Below are positions 44,776 through 54,655 of a stretch of 64,000 nucleotides of DNA, piece after piece (position 1 is the first letter of the stretch; the number at the start of each line of letters is the position of its first letter). Position numbers and translations under genes: made by a program. Below the pieces are notes generated by a model. The model ran no database searches. It was not told where the DNA came from and worked only from the letters and a program-made list of their open reading frames with translations. The DNA is from Pinus tabuliformis. Taxonomy: Eukaryota > Streptophyta > Pinopsida > Pinales > Pinaceae. The stretch covers positions 1,074,587,369 to 1,074,651,368 of the forward strand of contig CM062820.1 in assembly GCA_031772625.1 (NCBI GenBank), read 5' to 3'.

Positions 44776-46775
44776 CTCCATTGATGTGAAGTCTTTTCCT
44801 TTGTATGCAACTTTGATCTGAGAAAAGTCATTTATTTTCTGGTTTTTGGCTCTGTGACTTTGTGTTTGGGTGGGTTAGCTTAGGGTTAGATTCAATTTAG
44901 TTTTTCTTGAATTTTCCAGTAGGACGCACCCTCTGAGTATTGCACAGTGCGTCCGTGGACGCACTGTCGCTGTGTGCACAGAGCGGGCCCGCACCTGTCT
45001 TAACGGGTTGCCTGCGTCCCCTGCTAAAATTTAAGAAAATTCCATTTTTTGCATTTTTTCTCTTAGATTTTGCTTTTTCTTAGTTTTTACTGCCGAGATC
45101 CATTAGTCTCTTGTCAAAGATCTTCACCTGAACTTGTTTAAATAGCATTGAGTGTTTTAGTGGATTTCATAGAAGTTTAAGCCCTAGGGTTTGATTTTTG
45201 AGTAGGTCTTGTAGTGACTTTGGCGGTAGAAGTTTTCAAGCCTTAGATCTCTCTGGTTTTGTCAGCCCTCTTAGAAGTCAGGCCTGTCATAAAGTATACC
45301 TGTGAGATCAACTTACCTTTGAGTTGTCTCTTTGGCAAATTTTGAAGTGCTTGTTGATTGAGTATTGAATTCCATTTTACAAAAAGAACAAAAAGATTTG
45401 AGTTTTGTTTTGACTGGTCTTTTGATTCTGCATTAGATGGTCCTTGACTTGATTGTGGTCAAGTAAAACAACCTAGAATCATCTTTGTAGGCTCTTGCCT
45501 CGTTAGGTTTACTTAGTGTAAATTTCTTTTTGATTTGCTTGTGAGTCAAGTTTTCATAGATTTTATAGCTTTTGAGATTGATTTTCGTTAAAATAGATTT
45601 ATATGCTTTATTAAATAAGAGAAAATACAAAAACATCTCCTTTGAAAAGTTTTGTTTCAAGTAGCTTTGAGGCATTTTGAAAGAAAAAGAGTTTTTTGTG
45701 CACGTAAGGAGTGGTCATGTTTGTATGCTTGAAAAGATAAAGAGAATTATTTCTTTGATTGTCTTTACTAAGAAAGTTGTTTTCTATAAAATTTGCATCT
45801 CTCAACTCTCTTAGTTAGGAATTTCATTGAAAGAGGAAAGTAGCGTAAATCATCTTAGGTGCATCTTTGTAGTGGTTTGAGTCGAGTCTACACACCATTG
45901 GTTTCACTTCCGCTACCTTTTGTCTTTAAGAAAAACCATAAAATTAACGCTTAAAGTAAAATCAACATAGTAACTTTTATTTACTAGGGCTCTGAAACAC
46001 CAATTTAGATCAGGCTAGTGTCTTGGAGTAGGTGAGTAATTAACTCTCCAAGACAACAAAACCAAACAAGTAGCTTATCTTGTGATAGAATAAATCCAAT
46101 TGTCTCATTTGTACTCTGGGAAAGCTCCTCTTAAAGGAGAAGCACGAGCTCGTGTCCGAACCAGTGAGGGGATCAATCCCCCCTCGTTGGGAACGACGCC
46201 AGACACGCACGTATTACAAACGGTAAACCTCGGATTAACCATTGTCGAGGAGCCAGGGGTCACTTGTCGGTAAACCTTGGATTATTGTCAAGGAACCGGC
46301 AAGGGGATTGAGCTTGATACTCTGCCCTTGCGTGCTGTCGGAGTGTAGACTGTTCCCCCAGGTGCATTTGTTGCGGTTGGTAACCTTAGTGACCATTATC
46401 TTTAGGATTCTACCGAGGTGACGGTGGAGGGAAGATCCCACTGTACCTGGAGCAGACGTCGGCTAGACTCACTTGGATTTTCCGGGGGTTTCACTTCACT
46501 CGAGACGGTTAAAGTGGAGGAACTTGTGCCGGTCTATTCATTAAGCAGGTTGTCGGGGTAACTGTTCCACCCGCCACTTCTGTACTGAATCCGGCGATGT
46601 TGGGTTTCATCTCCAACTAGCGTTTTCGGTCTGGAAGGCTACTGTTTGTGCTTGGTTTGACGCCCTAGATTCTTTAGGCGTGTGATTCAAATTTGTTTGG
46701 TTCTTTAGAGACTTTAGGTGGTTTGATTTGAAATTTTATTTTGTTTTCGTGTGTAGTAGTTAAAAGTTTTTAGCT
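44776..46775 (+). other. Two-kilobase untranslated leader of element E
   Basis: There is no supported frame. It contains a near-perfect palindrome with 11-base arms (ACAGTGCGTCC, GT, GGACGCACTGT; 44944-44967), a 12-base palindrome CACGAGCTCGTG at 46143-46154, a GAGGGG/CCCCTC-type stem just after it, and a repeated CGGTAAACCT word at 46221 and 46268 in a duplicated segment. These could serve packaging, dimerisation or translation control; that is inference from position alone. Confidence 0.55.
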
Positions 46776-49700
46776 GTGGCGGAATTACCGAGACAGTCCC
46801 GTAGACTTCGGGGCCAGTCTCCTGAAGTTGTTTCTGTGGCCGAATTGTTGAGAAGATCTCATAGACTTTGGGGTGAACCTCCTAGAGACGACCCCGGTAA
46901 TTTAGAAGGTTTAAAGGTCCTTGTAACTCCTCCTAGTGGCAGTAGAGTAGGTTCACCTGAAGAAGGAGAATCTTCCTTGGTAGTCCATTCAGATTACCAA
47001 GGTTTAGAGACAGGTTATAATCCCGAAGCTGTTACAGTTTCTGAGCTTGTTGGTAGTTTTTCGTCTGCTAGTGATACAGGCGAAGAACCTGAAATATCTG
47101 AACCTGTTACTCCGACTTCTAGTGTTCCAGATTCACCGAGAGTAGAACGAGTTATCACCGAAAATCTTCCTACTGGTCTGATTGCTATTGAAGAACTTGC
47201 TCCAGAGGAAGAAATAGGCGTCTCTAACCTTGAAGATCAACTTACTATTGATCTAAGGGAGCGTGAATCTATCTTTTACAGTCCTCCTAGAAGTACTACT
47301 TGGTACCTTTCGTTAACCAATTATTTAGACAACTCAGGGGTAGGTTTTTCTACACCTCGTACTCCTTTTCCACCTGGAGGTATTTATACTCCTGTAAATA
47401 TGTCTGGTCAGTCGTCCGTGTTTACTCAAAGTCCTGAATCTTTCTTACACGGCGGTCCTTCTGTTCCCACCGGGTATCAATCACTTTCTGGTACCTTTGC
47501 GGGGGCATCTCCTCAACCCATTGATCATGGGTTATTAGCTGGAAACAATGGTAATATACCATTGGGTGTAGGAGACATTTACATGATGTCAGGTTCAGTT
47601 CCCGTTTCCCAACCTCAAGGTGGCCAATTACCGCCTGGGGGGCAACCTCAGTTAACGCCTGGGGGGCAACCTCAAGGTCAGTATGTACCTATGGTACAAT
47701 ACATGCCTCAAGGTCAACCCCAGCCTCAATATGTACCCCAGGGTCAACCTCAGTATCAATATCAACCTCAAGGATGGCAACCTCAAGGGTATCAACCCCA
47801 AGGGTATCAACCTCAAGGGTATCAACCTCAAGGTCAAGGTCAACCCCAGTATCCGTATTTACCTCAAGGTTATCAACCTCAAGGTCAATACTCGAGTCAA
47901 GGTTATCAACCACCTCAAGGTCAGTCATATGTTCCAGGTATGGGAACTGCACCTTTCAATTATCAATCCTATCCTCAATCCGGTTATGGATCTCAGTATC
48001 CTCAACCTGTTACGGGTCAATACCCCGGAATGTTAGTGTGGGATCCATCACAGGGTCAACAGGTGTTGCAGCCAAGTTTACAGTTGGTACCTCAAGCTGG
48101 ACAACCCGTAGTTTCTGGTCCACCCCAGCAACCGCAACCTGTCCAGTCAAATGTTCAAACTTCTGTAACTTCGGTAGTTACTCAGCCGCCAATTGCACCT
48201 AGTACTCCATCTCAAACGGCTGCTGCAACTACCGCTACATCTGCCGCACTTACTTCTGGAGTATCGACAGCTCCGGTTTCTACTGTCTCTGTAACCACTC
48301 CTCAGACATCTTTACCGTTGTCTGGATCTACGATTCAAACCACGGTCCAGATGCCTACAGGTCAGCCTGGTATAAGTACGGTTGTCACTACTCAACCTCA
48401 ATTTGTTCAACAACCGTACCAGGGACAGTACCAACCTGGGCAAGCTGTCCAACAGCCAGTTTACCAGTATCAACCGTATCCTGGGTACACTTATCAACAA
48501 CCTCAACAACCCCAGTACGGTCCGGTTAATCCTGGTTTTCCAGGAGGATATAATATCCCAAATGCGACTCCTGTTCCTAGTTATCCTGGATATCCTCCTC
48601 CTGGGACTGGTCTTGTGACCCAGAGTTTTAGAGATCCTAACCGGCAGTTACCGTTTATCGCAACTTTGGATTTACCAGACTTGACGCGCCTAACGAACGA
48701 TCCAATTCAATATCTTCCGTTCTGGCCGCCAATGCCAAATAAGTTGCCCAGTGATATACCCAAGTTCGAAGGTAAGTCTGGAGAGGATCCGTCCAATCAT
48801 GTGATGACTTACCACCTCTGGTGTGCTTCAAATTCTATCTCGGATGATTCGATCCGCTTACGTCTTTTCCAGCGTACACTCATTGGTCTCGCGGCCAAGT
48901 GGTACATTGAGTTACCACGGGCCTCTTTTTACAATTTCAGCCAGTTAGCTACCTCGTTCTTAACTCACTTTCAGTTGCCGGTCAGATACGATAACGGCAC
49001 GGAGTTATTAACTTCACTAAAACAATCAACGTCCACGTATATTTCTGATCACATTCATGAGTGGAGACGTCGAAGAAGGTTAGTGAAAGTTTTTATCCCG
49101 GACCAAATCTTAGCTGAATGGTTTGTTAAATCATTATTACCGAAGATTACTGAAGATGTAGCTAAGGCCGGAGTAGTTACTGAGGAGCAAGTCATTGCTC
49201 AGGCGCAATACCTTGACTTAGTTTACACTCAGTCGGGTACGTTACACGAGAAGATTCCAGATCTTCCAAAGTCGAATCAAATCGCTGCTGCTCCTTCGGG
49301 ATCTCATGCCGCTGATGGTATGATTGGTATCGTGAATACAAAGAGCAAGAAGAAGTCTTCCAAGGCTTCAACTACTCCTATTATCACTTTGCCTGATTCC
49401 CCGACAGGAGAGTCTTCTCCTGAACTTTCCGCCGATATTCACGCTGTAGAGTCATCTACGGCCAAATCAAAAAACGGTGGAAAGAAGAAAGGAAAGAAGA
49501 AGGCTAAAGCAGACAAGGCTCCGAAGGAGAAAACGGAAAAGTCGGAAACCAATGACGAAAAGCGCAAACCTCGATATCCTTGTCTTATTTGTGAAGAGGA
49601 TCATTTTACGAGAGATTGCCCTCATCGGGCCGAGGTTGTGAAAATAGTCAAAGGTTCTCCCACTCCTGCTGTGTTAAAAGATCCATTTCCAAAGCAGGAA

Positions 49701-50849
49701 AGTAAGATGATAGGTTCTTCCTCGACTGCCAGTGAAGAACCCATTTTGATGATGTCTCATGTGAGGATTGCGACTCGATCGCAAGATTATGGTAGTAAGA
49801 ATCCTGTTGATGGTAAGGAAGCAGAATCTTCTCACTCTAACCCATCAACCTCAGCTCCTGGTTCCGATCCACTACAGATCGAGAAACCTAACCCGGACTT
49901 AGTAATTAAACCGCCCGCCAAGGGTGTACTTCGAAGGTCTGCTTTCAATCCACATGCGAGAGCGGCCCAGAATTACAACATTGTTGAGGACTTAGCTGTT
50001 TCACCCTCAGCAATGTCGGCTTTAGAAGTGCTGCAATCATGCCCAGCACAACGAAAATTACTTTTGTCGGCTATCGGAGCTGTTGATGTTCAGGACCCGA
50101 ACCTGATAATCTTCGATCTAGAAAATAGTACACCGCGTCTACCCCATCAAATGGCTTTCCAAATTCCAGTGATAGTCAAAAACAGGCCTATTCATCGGAC
50201 TGTGATTGATGAGGGAGCTTCTACGTGTATTATGTCGATTCAATGTTGGAGATCGCTTGGTTCTCCTTCGTTGAACCAATCCCCGACCATCCTTAAGGCC
50301 TTTGATGGCCGTGGGTTCCGTCCGTTTGGTATTCTACAGGAATTGCCTATAGGGGTAGAAGGTAAAACCGTTAGTCTGGATGTGGAGGTGGTTGATGCCC
50401 CTCTAGACTACAACCTTCTTTTGGGTCGAAGTTGGTCATATGCTATGACAGCGGTCGTTTCATCGGTCTTCAGAGTAATAAAGTTTCCATATAACGGTAA
50501 GATCGTGACCATTGATCAGCTGACATACTTTTCATCCGACCCAGCCTCTTCAGAGAGTATCCAGCATGTCGGTAAGACGACAATCCCTTATAGGGACGTT
50601 GGCGTAGGTTTAGTTAAAGATTCCGGTTTACTGGGAACTTTTCCTTTCCCTCCAATCAACGCAGACCCTTCATTTGCATCAATTCATATGATTACATCAG
50701 AAAACATTATTTATGATGATCCTTGGATTGTCCCATCTGAATCTGAGATAGACTCATTCGGTGATGCTATGCCTTTGAGTCCATATGAAATTGCTTATGA
50801 AGCTGTCATGTCTTTTACCGACTCGCGTTCAACCGAATCGACCAAATGA
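46776..50849 (+). CDS. gag-pro: Gag-protease of element E, 1357 residues
   Basis: A single open frame. Residues 1 to about 270 are acidic and unrecognised. Residues about 270-385 are a glutamine/proline/glycine/tyrosine repeat (QPQGYQ units), and residues 385-640 are low-complexity Q/P/T/S. The Gag core spans about 661-825 (DIPKFEGKSGEDPSNHVMTY, then AAKWYIELP). After a lysine-rich stretch comes a zinc knuckle of CX2CX3HX4C form, CLICEEDHFTRDC, starting at residue 936. The aspartic protease follows, with VIDEGAST (Asp1145; D-E-G instead of D-S/T-G) and LLLGRSWSYAM. The usual start is unclear; the ATG-less first codon at 46776 (GTG) means initiation may be at a later ATG. It encodes the particle protein and the processing enzyme. 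It overlaps the next frame by four bases. The N-terminal extension is very long for a Ty3 Gag. Confidence 0.9.
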   Translation: MAELPRQSRRLRGQSPEVVSVAELLRRSHRLWGEPPRDDPGNLEGLKVLVTPPSGSRVGSPEEGESSLVVHSDYQGLETGYNPEAVTVSELVGSFSSASDTGEEPEISEPVTPTSSVPDSPRVERVITENLPTGLIAIEELAPEEEIGVSNLEDQLTIDLRERESIFYSPPRSTTWYLSLTNYLDNSGVGFSTPRTPFPPGGIYTPVNMSGQSSVFTQSPESFLHGGPSVPTGYQSLSGTFAGASPQPIDHGLLAGNNGNIPLGVGDIYMMSGSVPVSQPQGGQLPPGGQPQLTPGGQPQGQYVPMVQYMPQGQPQPQYVPQGQPQYQYQPQGWQPQGYQPQGYQPQGYQPQGQGQPQYPYLPQGYQPQGQYSSQGYQPPQGQSYVPGMGTAPFNYQSYPQSGYGSQYPQPVTGQYPGMLVWDPSQGQQVLQPSLQLVPQAGQPVVSGPPQQPQPVQSNVQTSVTSVVTQPPIAPSTPSQTAAATTATSAALTSGVSTAPVSTVSVTTPQTSLPLSGSTIQTTVQMPTGQPGISTVVTTQPQFVQQPYQGQYQPGQAVQQPVYQYQPYPGYTYQQPQQPQYGPVNPGFPGGYNIPNATPVPSYPGYPPPGTGLVTQSFRDPNRQLPFIATLDLPDLTRLTNDPIQYLPFWPPMPNKLPSDIPKFEGKSGEDPSNHVMTYHLWCASNSISDDSIRLRLFQRTLIGLAAKWYIELPRASFYNFSQLATSFLTHFQLPVRYDNGTELLTSLKQSTSTYISDHIHEWRRRRRLVKVFIPDQILAEWFVKSLLPKITEDVAKAGVVTEEQVIAQAQYLDLVYTQSGTLHEKIPDLPKSNQIAAAPSGSHAADGMIGIVNTKSKKKSSKASTTPIITLPDSPTGESSPELSADIHAVESSTAKSKNGGKKKGKKKAKADKAPKEKTEKSETNDEKRKPRYPCLICEEDHFTRDCPHRAEVVKIVKGSPTPAVLKDPFPKQESKMIGSSSTASEEPILMMSHVRIATRSQDYGSKNPVDGKEAESSHSNPSTSAPGSDPLQIEKPNPDLVIKPPAKGVLRRSAFNPHARAAQNYNIVEDLAVSPSAMSALEVLQSCPAQRKLLLSAIGAVDVQDPNLIIFDLENSTPRLPHQMAFQIPVIVKNRPIHRTVIDEGASTCIMSIQCWRSLGSPSLNQSPTILKAFDGRGFRPFGILQELPIGVEGKTVSLDVEVVDAPLDYNLLLGRSWSYAMTAVVSSVFRVIKFPYNGKIVTIDQLTYFSSDPASSESIQHVGKTTIPYRDVGVGLVKDSGLLGTFPFPPINADPSFASIHMITSENIIYDDPWIVPSESEIDSFGDAMPLSPYEIAYEAVMSFTDSRSTESTK
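47590..47935 (+). repeat. Coding minisatellite in gag of E (QPQGYQ units)
   Basis: CAACCTCAAGG-type units of 12-15 bp, with runs of 15-bp repeats near 47776-47835, encode glutamine/proline/glycine/tyrosine repeats. The low-complexity composition suggests a disordered, possibly phase-separating segment, by analogy only. Confidence 0.85.
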
Positions 50850-52642
50850 ATGTGGTCAGTGAAGAATCACTTTTCACCTCAACCTTAGAACGGATAGCGT
50901 TTCCCGAAGTCGTGTCATCTGACGAACAACTTCGCGAAATCCTAAGTGTAGACGATCTACCATGGGAAGATCTCCATCACAGATCTTCGTTTTTACCTAA
51001 GGATGATGCATTTGAAAATGATTTTTCATCTATCTTTACCGCTGAATATGTCAAAGACGCTCAGAATCCAACGAAACATTCTGATTCAGAGTTGAATTTA
51101 GGGAATATTTCTCGCACTATTCCCATTGATATTTCAGTGAAGCCCGGAATTGAGGAAAACATTCATATAGGTGCCTCATGTACAGAAGATGAAATCCAAA
51201 CTTACAAGGCCCTATTCCAAGAATTCCGCGATGTGTTTGCCTGGTCTTACGAGGAAATGCCGGGAATCGATCCTGCCATTGTTGTTCATGAAATAAAGAC
51301 CTACCCGGATGCTAAACCCGTCCGGCAACGGTTGCGTCAGATTCACCCTCGGAAAGCGGCTGCGATTAAAGCAGAAGTCGAAAAGCTGTTGAAAGCAGGT
51401 TTCATTTATCCAATCCCGTTAACGGATTGGGTATCGAATATTGTTCCGGTCAACAAGAAACAAGGAACAATAAGAATCTGTATCGACTATAGGGATATAA
51501 ATCGAGCTTGTCCAAAAGACAACTATCCTACGCCTTATATCGATCAAATTATTGATGATTGTGCCGGAAGTGAAATGTTTTCCTTTATGGATGGTTTTTC
51601 GGGCTATAATCAAATCAATATTCTACCTGCCGACCAACCAAAAACGGCATTCATTTGTCCATGGGGGACATTTGCTTATTGCAAATTACCTTTTGGGCTT
51701 AAGAATGCCGGGGCCACTTTTCAACGGGCGATGTCTTATGCATTTCATGACATCAAGCACATTGTGCAACCGTACCTCGATGATTTGCCTGCTCATTCTT
51801 TACATCGAGCTGATCACCTTGTCCACTTACGAGCAATCTTTATGAGGTGTAGGCATTATCGAATTCGGTTGAATCCCCACAAGTGTGTTTTCTGTATAGA
51901 GACGGGTCGATTGCTGGGATTTGTTGTTTCAAAAGCCGGCATTCGCGTCGATCCCTCGAAGGTCGAAGCTATCATCAAATTGCCTCCTCCTTCGAGTTTG
52001 CGCCAACTCCAAAGTTTGCAAGGGAAAGCGAACTTTTTACGCCGATTCATTCCAAACTACGCCGAGGTCACTAAAGGTTTTACACGGTTGTTGAAACAGA
52101 ACGCTCAATTCTTTTGGGACGAGATTGCCCAACAATCTTTTGATGCACTTAAACACGCGTTGACCCATGCACCGTTGTTGCATCCTCCCAACTACAACCA
52201 GGACTACTTCTTATACCTCGCAGCTTCGCATTCCACCATTGGAATGGTGTTAGTTCAAGAAGATGAATTCGGAGCGGAACATGTGATATATTATCTTAGT
52301 AGGACCTTAAACCCCACTGAGCTAAAATATTCGCATGTGGAGAAATTGGCCCTGGCAGCCGTTCAAGCTGTCCAGCGTTTTCGTCACTACATTCTTCTCC
52401 GTAAAACTACAGTTATTTCGGATTGCAACCCTATGATTTATATTTTGACAAAACAACTGCTAGGGGGCAAGTACTCTAAATGGATCGTTATCCTGCAAGA
52501 GTTCGACTTGGAGTTCGAGAAGTCCAAGTCTAAGAAATCCTTAGTTTTTGCGGAATTGATGTGTGATTTCCCGCGTGCTGACACAGAACTGTGGCAGAGG
52601 AGTCCATTGCGGACGAATCTTTGTTTCTTATCAGTACTTTAG
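50846..52642 (+). CDS. Reverse transcriptase-RNase H of element E, 598 residues
   Basis: It starts with an ATG at 50846 that overlaps the gag-protease stop as ATGA. A linker of about 130 residues leads to FRDVFAWSYEEMPGID and the RT: EVEKLLKAGFIYPI, GTIRICIDYRDINRACPKD, MFSFMDGFSGYNQI, PWGTFAYCKLPFGLKNAGAT and the catalytic YLDD (residues 310-313). The RNase H follows with LYLAASHSTIGMVL, SHVEKLALAAV, VISDCNPM and FAELMCDFP. The first Asp is not evident, and the last motif has Glu where Asp is usual, so this RNase H looks weak, in keeping with a second RNase H elsewhere in the element. The frame ends shortly after the RNase H; integrase continues in another frame. Confidence 0.9.
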   Translation: MNVVSEESLFTSTLERIAFPEVVSSDEQLREILSVDDLPWEDLHHRSSFLPKDDAFENDFSSIFTAEYVKDAQNPTKHSDSELNLGNISRTIPIDISVKPGIEENIHIGASCTEDEIQTYKALFQEFRDVFAWSYEEMPGIDPAIVVHEIKTYPDAKPVRQRLRQIHPRKAAAIKAEVEKLLKAGFIYPIPLTDWVSNIVPVNKKQGTIRICIDYRDINRACPKDNYPTPYIDQIIDDCAGSEMFSFMDGFSGYNQINILPADQPKTAFICPWGTFAYCKLPFGLKNAGATFQRAMSYAFHDIKHIVQPYLDDLPAHSLHRADHLVHLRAIFMRCRHYRIRLNPHKCVFCIETGRLLGFVVSKAGIRVDPSKVEAIIKLPPPSSLRQLQSLQGKANFLRRFIPNYAEVTKGFTRLLKQNAQFFWDEIAQQSFDALKHALTHAPLLHPPNYNQDYFLYLAASHSTIGMVLVQEDEFGAEHVIYYLSRTLNPTELKYSHVEKLALAAVQAVQRFRHYILLRKTTVISDCNPMIYILTKQLLGGKYSKWIVILQEFDLEFEKSKSKKSLVFAELMCDFPRADTELWQRSPLRTNLCFLSVL

Positions 52643-53892
52643 ATCCGTGGTACGGGGATATAATCATCTATCTCCAAACCCAAACCTTTCGGCCTGAAGC
52701 TTCAAAGTCGGAACGTCGAAAAATTCGGTTTCAATCCCAGCAATACAAAATTATTGGAGATACACTTTATCGCCGGGGGGCAGACTTAGTTTTTCGACGT
52801 TGTTTAACTCACGAAGAGGCTGAGAGGGTTTTGAATGATTGTCACTCTGGAGCATGTGGCGGTCATATGTCTGGGTATGCCACAGCTCAGAAGGTGTTGC
52901 GCGCTGGCTATTTCTGGCCGTCTATGTTTAAAGATTGTATCATTGCAGTCCGGAAGTGCCACAACTGTCAAGTGTTTGATCGCAAGATGCGCGCACCACC
53001 TGCTCCTCTCCACCCTATAATTGCCGTTGGTCCATTCGCCAAATGGGGTATCGACTTTATTACTTGTAACCCTCACTCGGCCGGGGGGCATGCGTATATC
53101 ATCCTCGCGGTTGATTATTTTACTAAATGGGCCGAGGCGATGCCTACATTCGACGCAAGCGGCAAAACAGCTGCAGTTTTCGTATTCAATCATATTATAA
53201 CTAGGTTTGGTGTCCCACAAGCAATCATTACTGACCATGGGAGCCATTTTCGAAACATCATGATGACTGAGCTTACAAGCCAGCTTGGTTTGCGCCACGA
53301 TAGCTCTACTCCTTATTATCCGCAAGCCAACGGTTTGGTTGAGTCTATCAACAAAGTTCTGGTTATCATGATCCGACGAACCATTGGTATTCATCGGTCG
53401 AATTGGCACAACATGTTATTTTCAGCGCTATGGGCATACCGAACCTCAGTGAAAACTTCAACAGGGTTCACTCCTTTCCAGCTAGTTTATGGCTTGGAAG
53501 CTGTGTTACCCATTGAATGCGAAATCCCATCACTTCAAATGGCTGTCGAATTACTTCCAGCTACTTCCGAAGAGGAGAAACGTTTATTATACTTAGCTAA
53601 ATTAGATGAGACTCGACGTGACGCTGCATTGGCAATCGAGACTCACGCGAAGCGAATGAAAGCTCAGTATGATAGAAATGTGACCCCTCGAAGTTTTTCG
53701 GAGGGAGACCTAGTGCTATTATATGATCAAGCTAACGATAAGCTAGGTGCTGGAAAATTCGTTCCTATGTGGCATGGACCCTACATTGTAAAGCGAAAGC
53801 TAGCAAAAGGGGCTTATGAGCTGGTAGATTTTGATGGGGACTCTTTGGGTAAACCCAGAAATGGACTTTACCTAAAGAGGTATTATGCTTAA
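52591..53892 (+). CDS. Integrase of element E, DD35E intact
   Basis: It overlaps the RT frame by 52 bp and has no ATG at its 5' boundary (first codon GTG). It is therefore probably made as a fusion by frameshifting, or the frames were separated by a recent one-base change. The protein begins SLFLISTLDPWYGDII, the usual Tat sequence between RNase H and integrase. The zinc module CHSGACGGH...KCHNCQ is complete. The catalytic triad is Asp155 (WGIDFI), Asp215 (ITDHGSHF) and Glu251 (NGLVESINK), with 35 residues between the last two. A GPY-type C-terminal module (WHGPYIVKRKLAKGAYEL) ends the frame with KRYYA. It inserts the cDNA into the genome. Confidence 0.92.
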   Translation: MAEESIADESLFLISTLDPWYGDIIIYLQTQTFRPEASKSERRKIRFQSQQYKIIGDTLYRRGADLVFRRCLTHEEAERVLNDCHSGACGGHMSGYATAQKVLRAGYFWPSMFKDCIIAVRKCHNCQVFDRKMRAPPAPLHPIIAVGPFAKWGIDFITCNPHSAGGHAYIILAVDYFTKWAEAMPTFDASGKTAAVFVFNHIITRFGVPQAIITDHGSHFRNIMMTELTSQLGLRHDSSTPYYPQANGLVESINKVLVIMIRRTIGIHRSNWHNMLFSALWAYRTSVKTSTGFTPFQLVYGLEAVLPIECEIPSLQMAVELLPATSEEEKRLLYLAKLDETRRDAALAIETHAKRMKAQYDRNVTPRSFSEGDLVLLYDQANDKLGAGKFVPMWHGPYIVKRKLAKGAYELVDFDGDSLGKPRNGLYLKRYYA

Positions 53893-54034
53893 ATGGTGGG
53901 TATGGAGAATTTTTAGTTAGGTTAGGTTTTCTTTCTAGCTAGTATGTTTGTTAGTTTAGTTAGTGTGCTTAGCTTAGAGAGTGTGTTTTTCGTCGTTATT
54001 CTGGCTTATCTTGGTTTTACTCTTGATATTGCAG

Positions 54035-54454
54035 ATGTCGACGCCTCTCCAAACATACATTGGATTTGCTGATGGTGCTTGTCGTAGTACACGGAATATC
54101 TCTTCCGCAGCTTGGGTTATCTATTCGCCCTCTGACGAGTTAGTTTCTATGCATGGGGTAAGCCTCGGTCAAACAACGAACAACATTGCAGAATACAGTG
54201 CAGTGGTTGAATTATTATCCGAATCTATTTCATTTGGAATTCGACGTTTGATAGTGAGGTTAGATTCTGAACTTGTTGTATTACAGCTTAATAGAGTATA
54301 TGCCATTAGAAATCCTGTGTTATTAAGGTTGTTTTTGAGAGTGCGTCTCTTGGAACGTGAATTTGATTACATTGAATATCAGCATATTCCAAGGTCTTTA
54401 AATACATTAGCAGATGCAATTGCTTCTCGAATGTTGGACAGACATTTACGATAA
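54035..54454 (+). CDS. Archaeal-type RNase H of element E, separate ORF after integrase, 139 residues
   Basis: I take the ATG at 54035 as the start; the upstream 18 residues of the frame are hydrophobic filler. All four catalytic acids are present: Asp13 (GFADGAC), Glu53 (NNIAEYSAV), Asp77 (VRLDSELVV) and Asp127 (TLADAIASR), as is the IPRSLN motif of the second RNase H of Tat-lineage elements. It lies 142 bp after the integrase stop. In familiar Tat elements this domain is part of pol, between the Ty3 RNase H and integrase. TTGATATTGCAG directly precedes the ATG and resembles a splice acceptor, so a spliced subgenomic RNA may express it. It probably supplies the RNA-degrading activity that the degenerate first RNase H lacks. 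Confidence 0.85.
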   Translation: MSTPLQTYIGFADGACRSTRNISSAAWVIYSPSDELVSMHGVSLGQTTNNIAEYSAVVELLSESISFGIRRLIVRLDSELVVLQLNRVYAIRNPVLLRLFLRVRLLEREFDYIEYQHIPRSLNTLADAIASRMLDRHLR

Positions 54455-54655
54455 TCATGCAAGTAAATTTAAAAACATTTCATCACATATGTTAAACAAG
54501 ATAAGCCGGTAATAATGATATATATATATAGATAGGAGTGTGTCAAAAATATACATCGTCTTCGATCATAGGTTGAAAAACACCTTATGATCGGCAAAAA
54601 TGATAAGTACAAAAAGCCAAAAATGTCATATGTGTCTACAAAAGTGACTAGCCAA

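Noticed and set aside
47590-47935. Short regular repeats considered as a CRISPR array
   Set aside because: Units are contiguous, coding, without spacers, and the genome is plant nuclear.
47652-48509. Overlapping frames on both strands across the repeat part of E gag
   Set aside because: They are shadows of the QPQGYQ minisatellite within the 1357-codon frame.
53880-54034. Intron joining integrase directly to the second RNase H (donor AG|GTATTA at 53880)
   Set aside because: Joining there leaves the RNase H out of frame.
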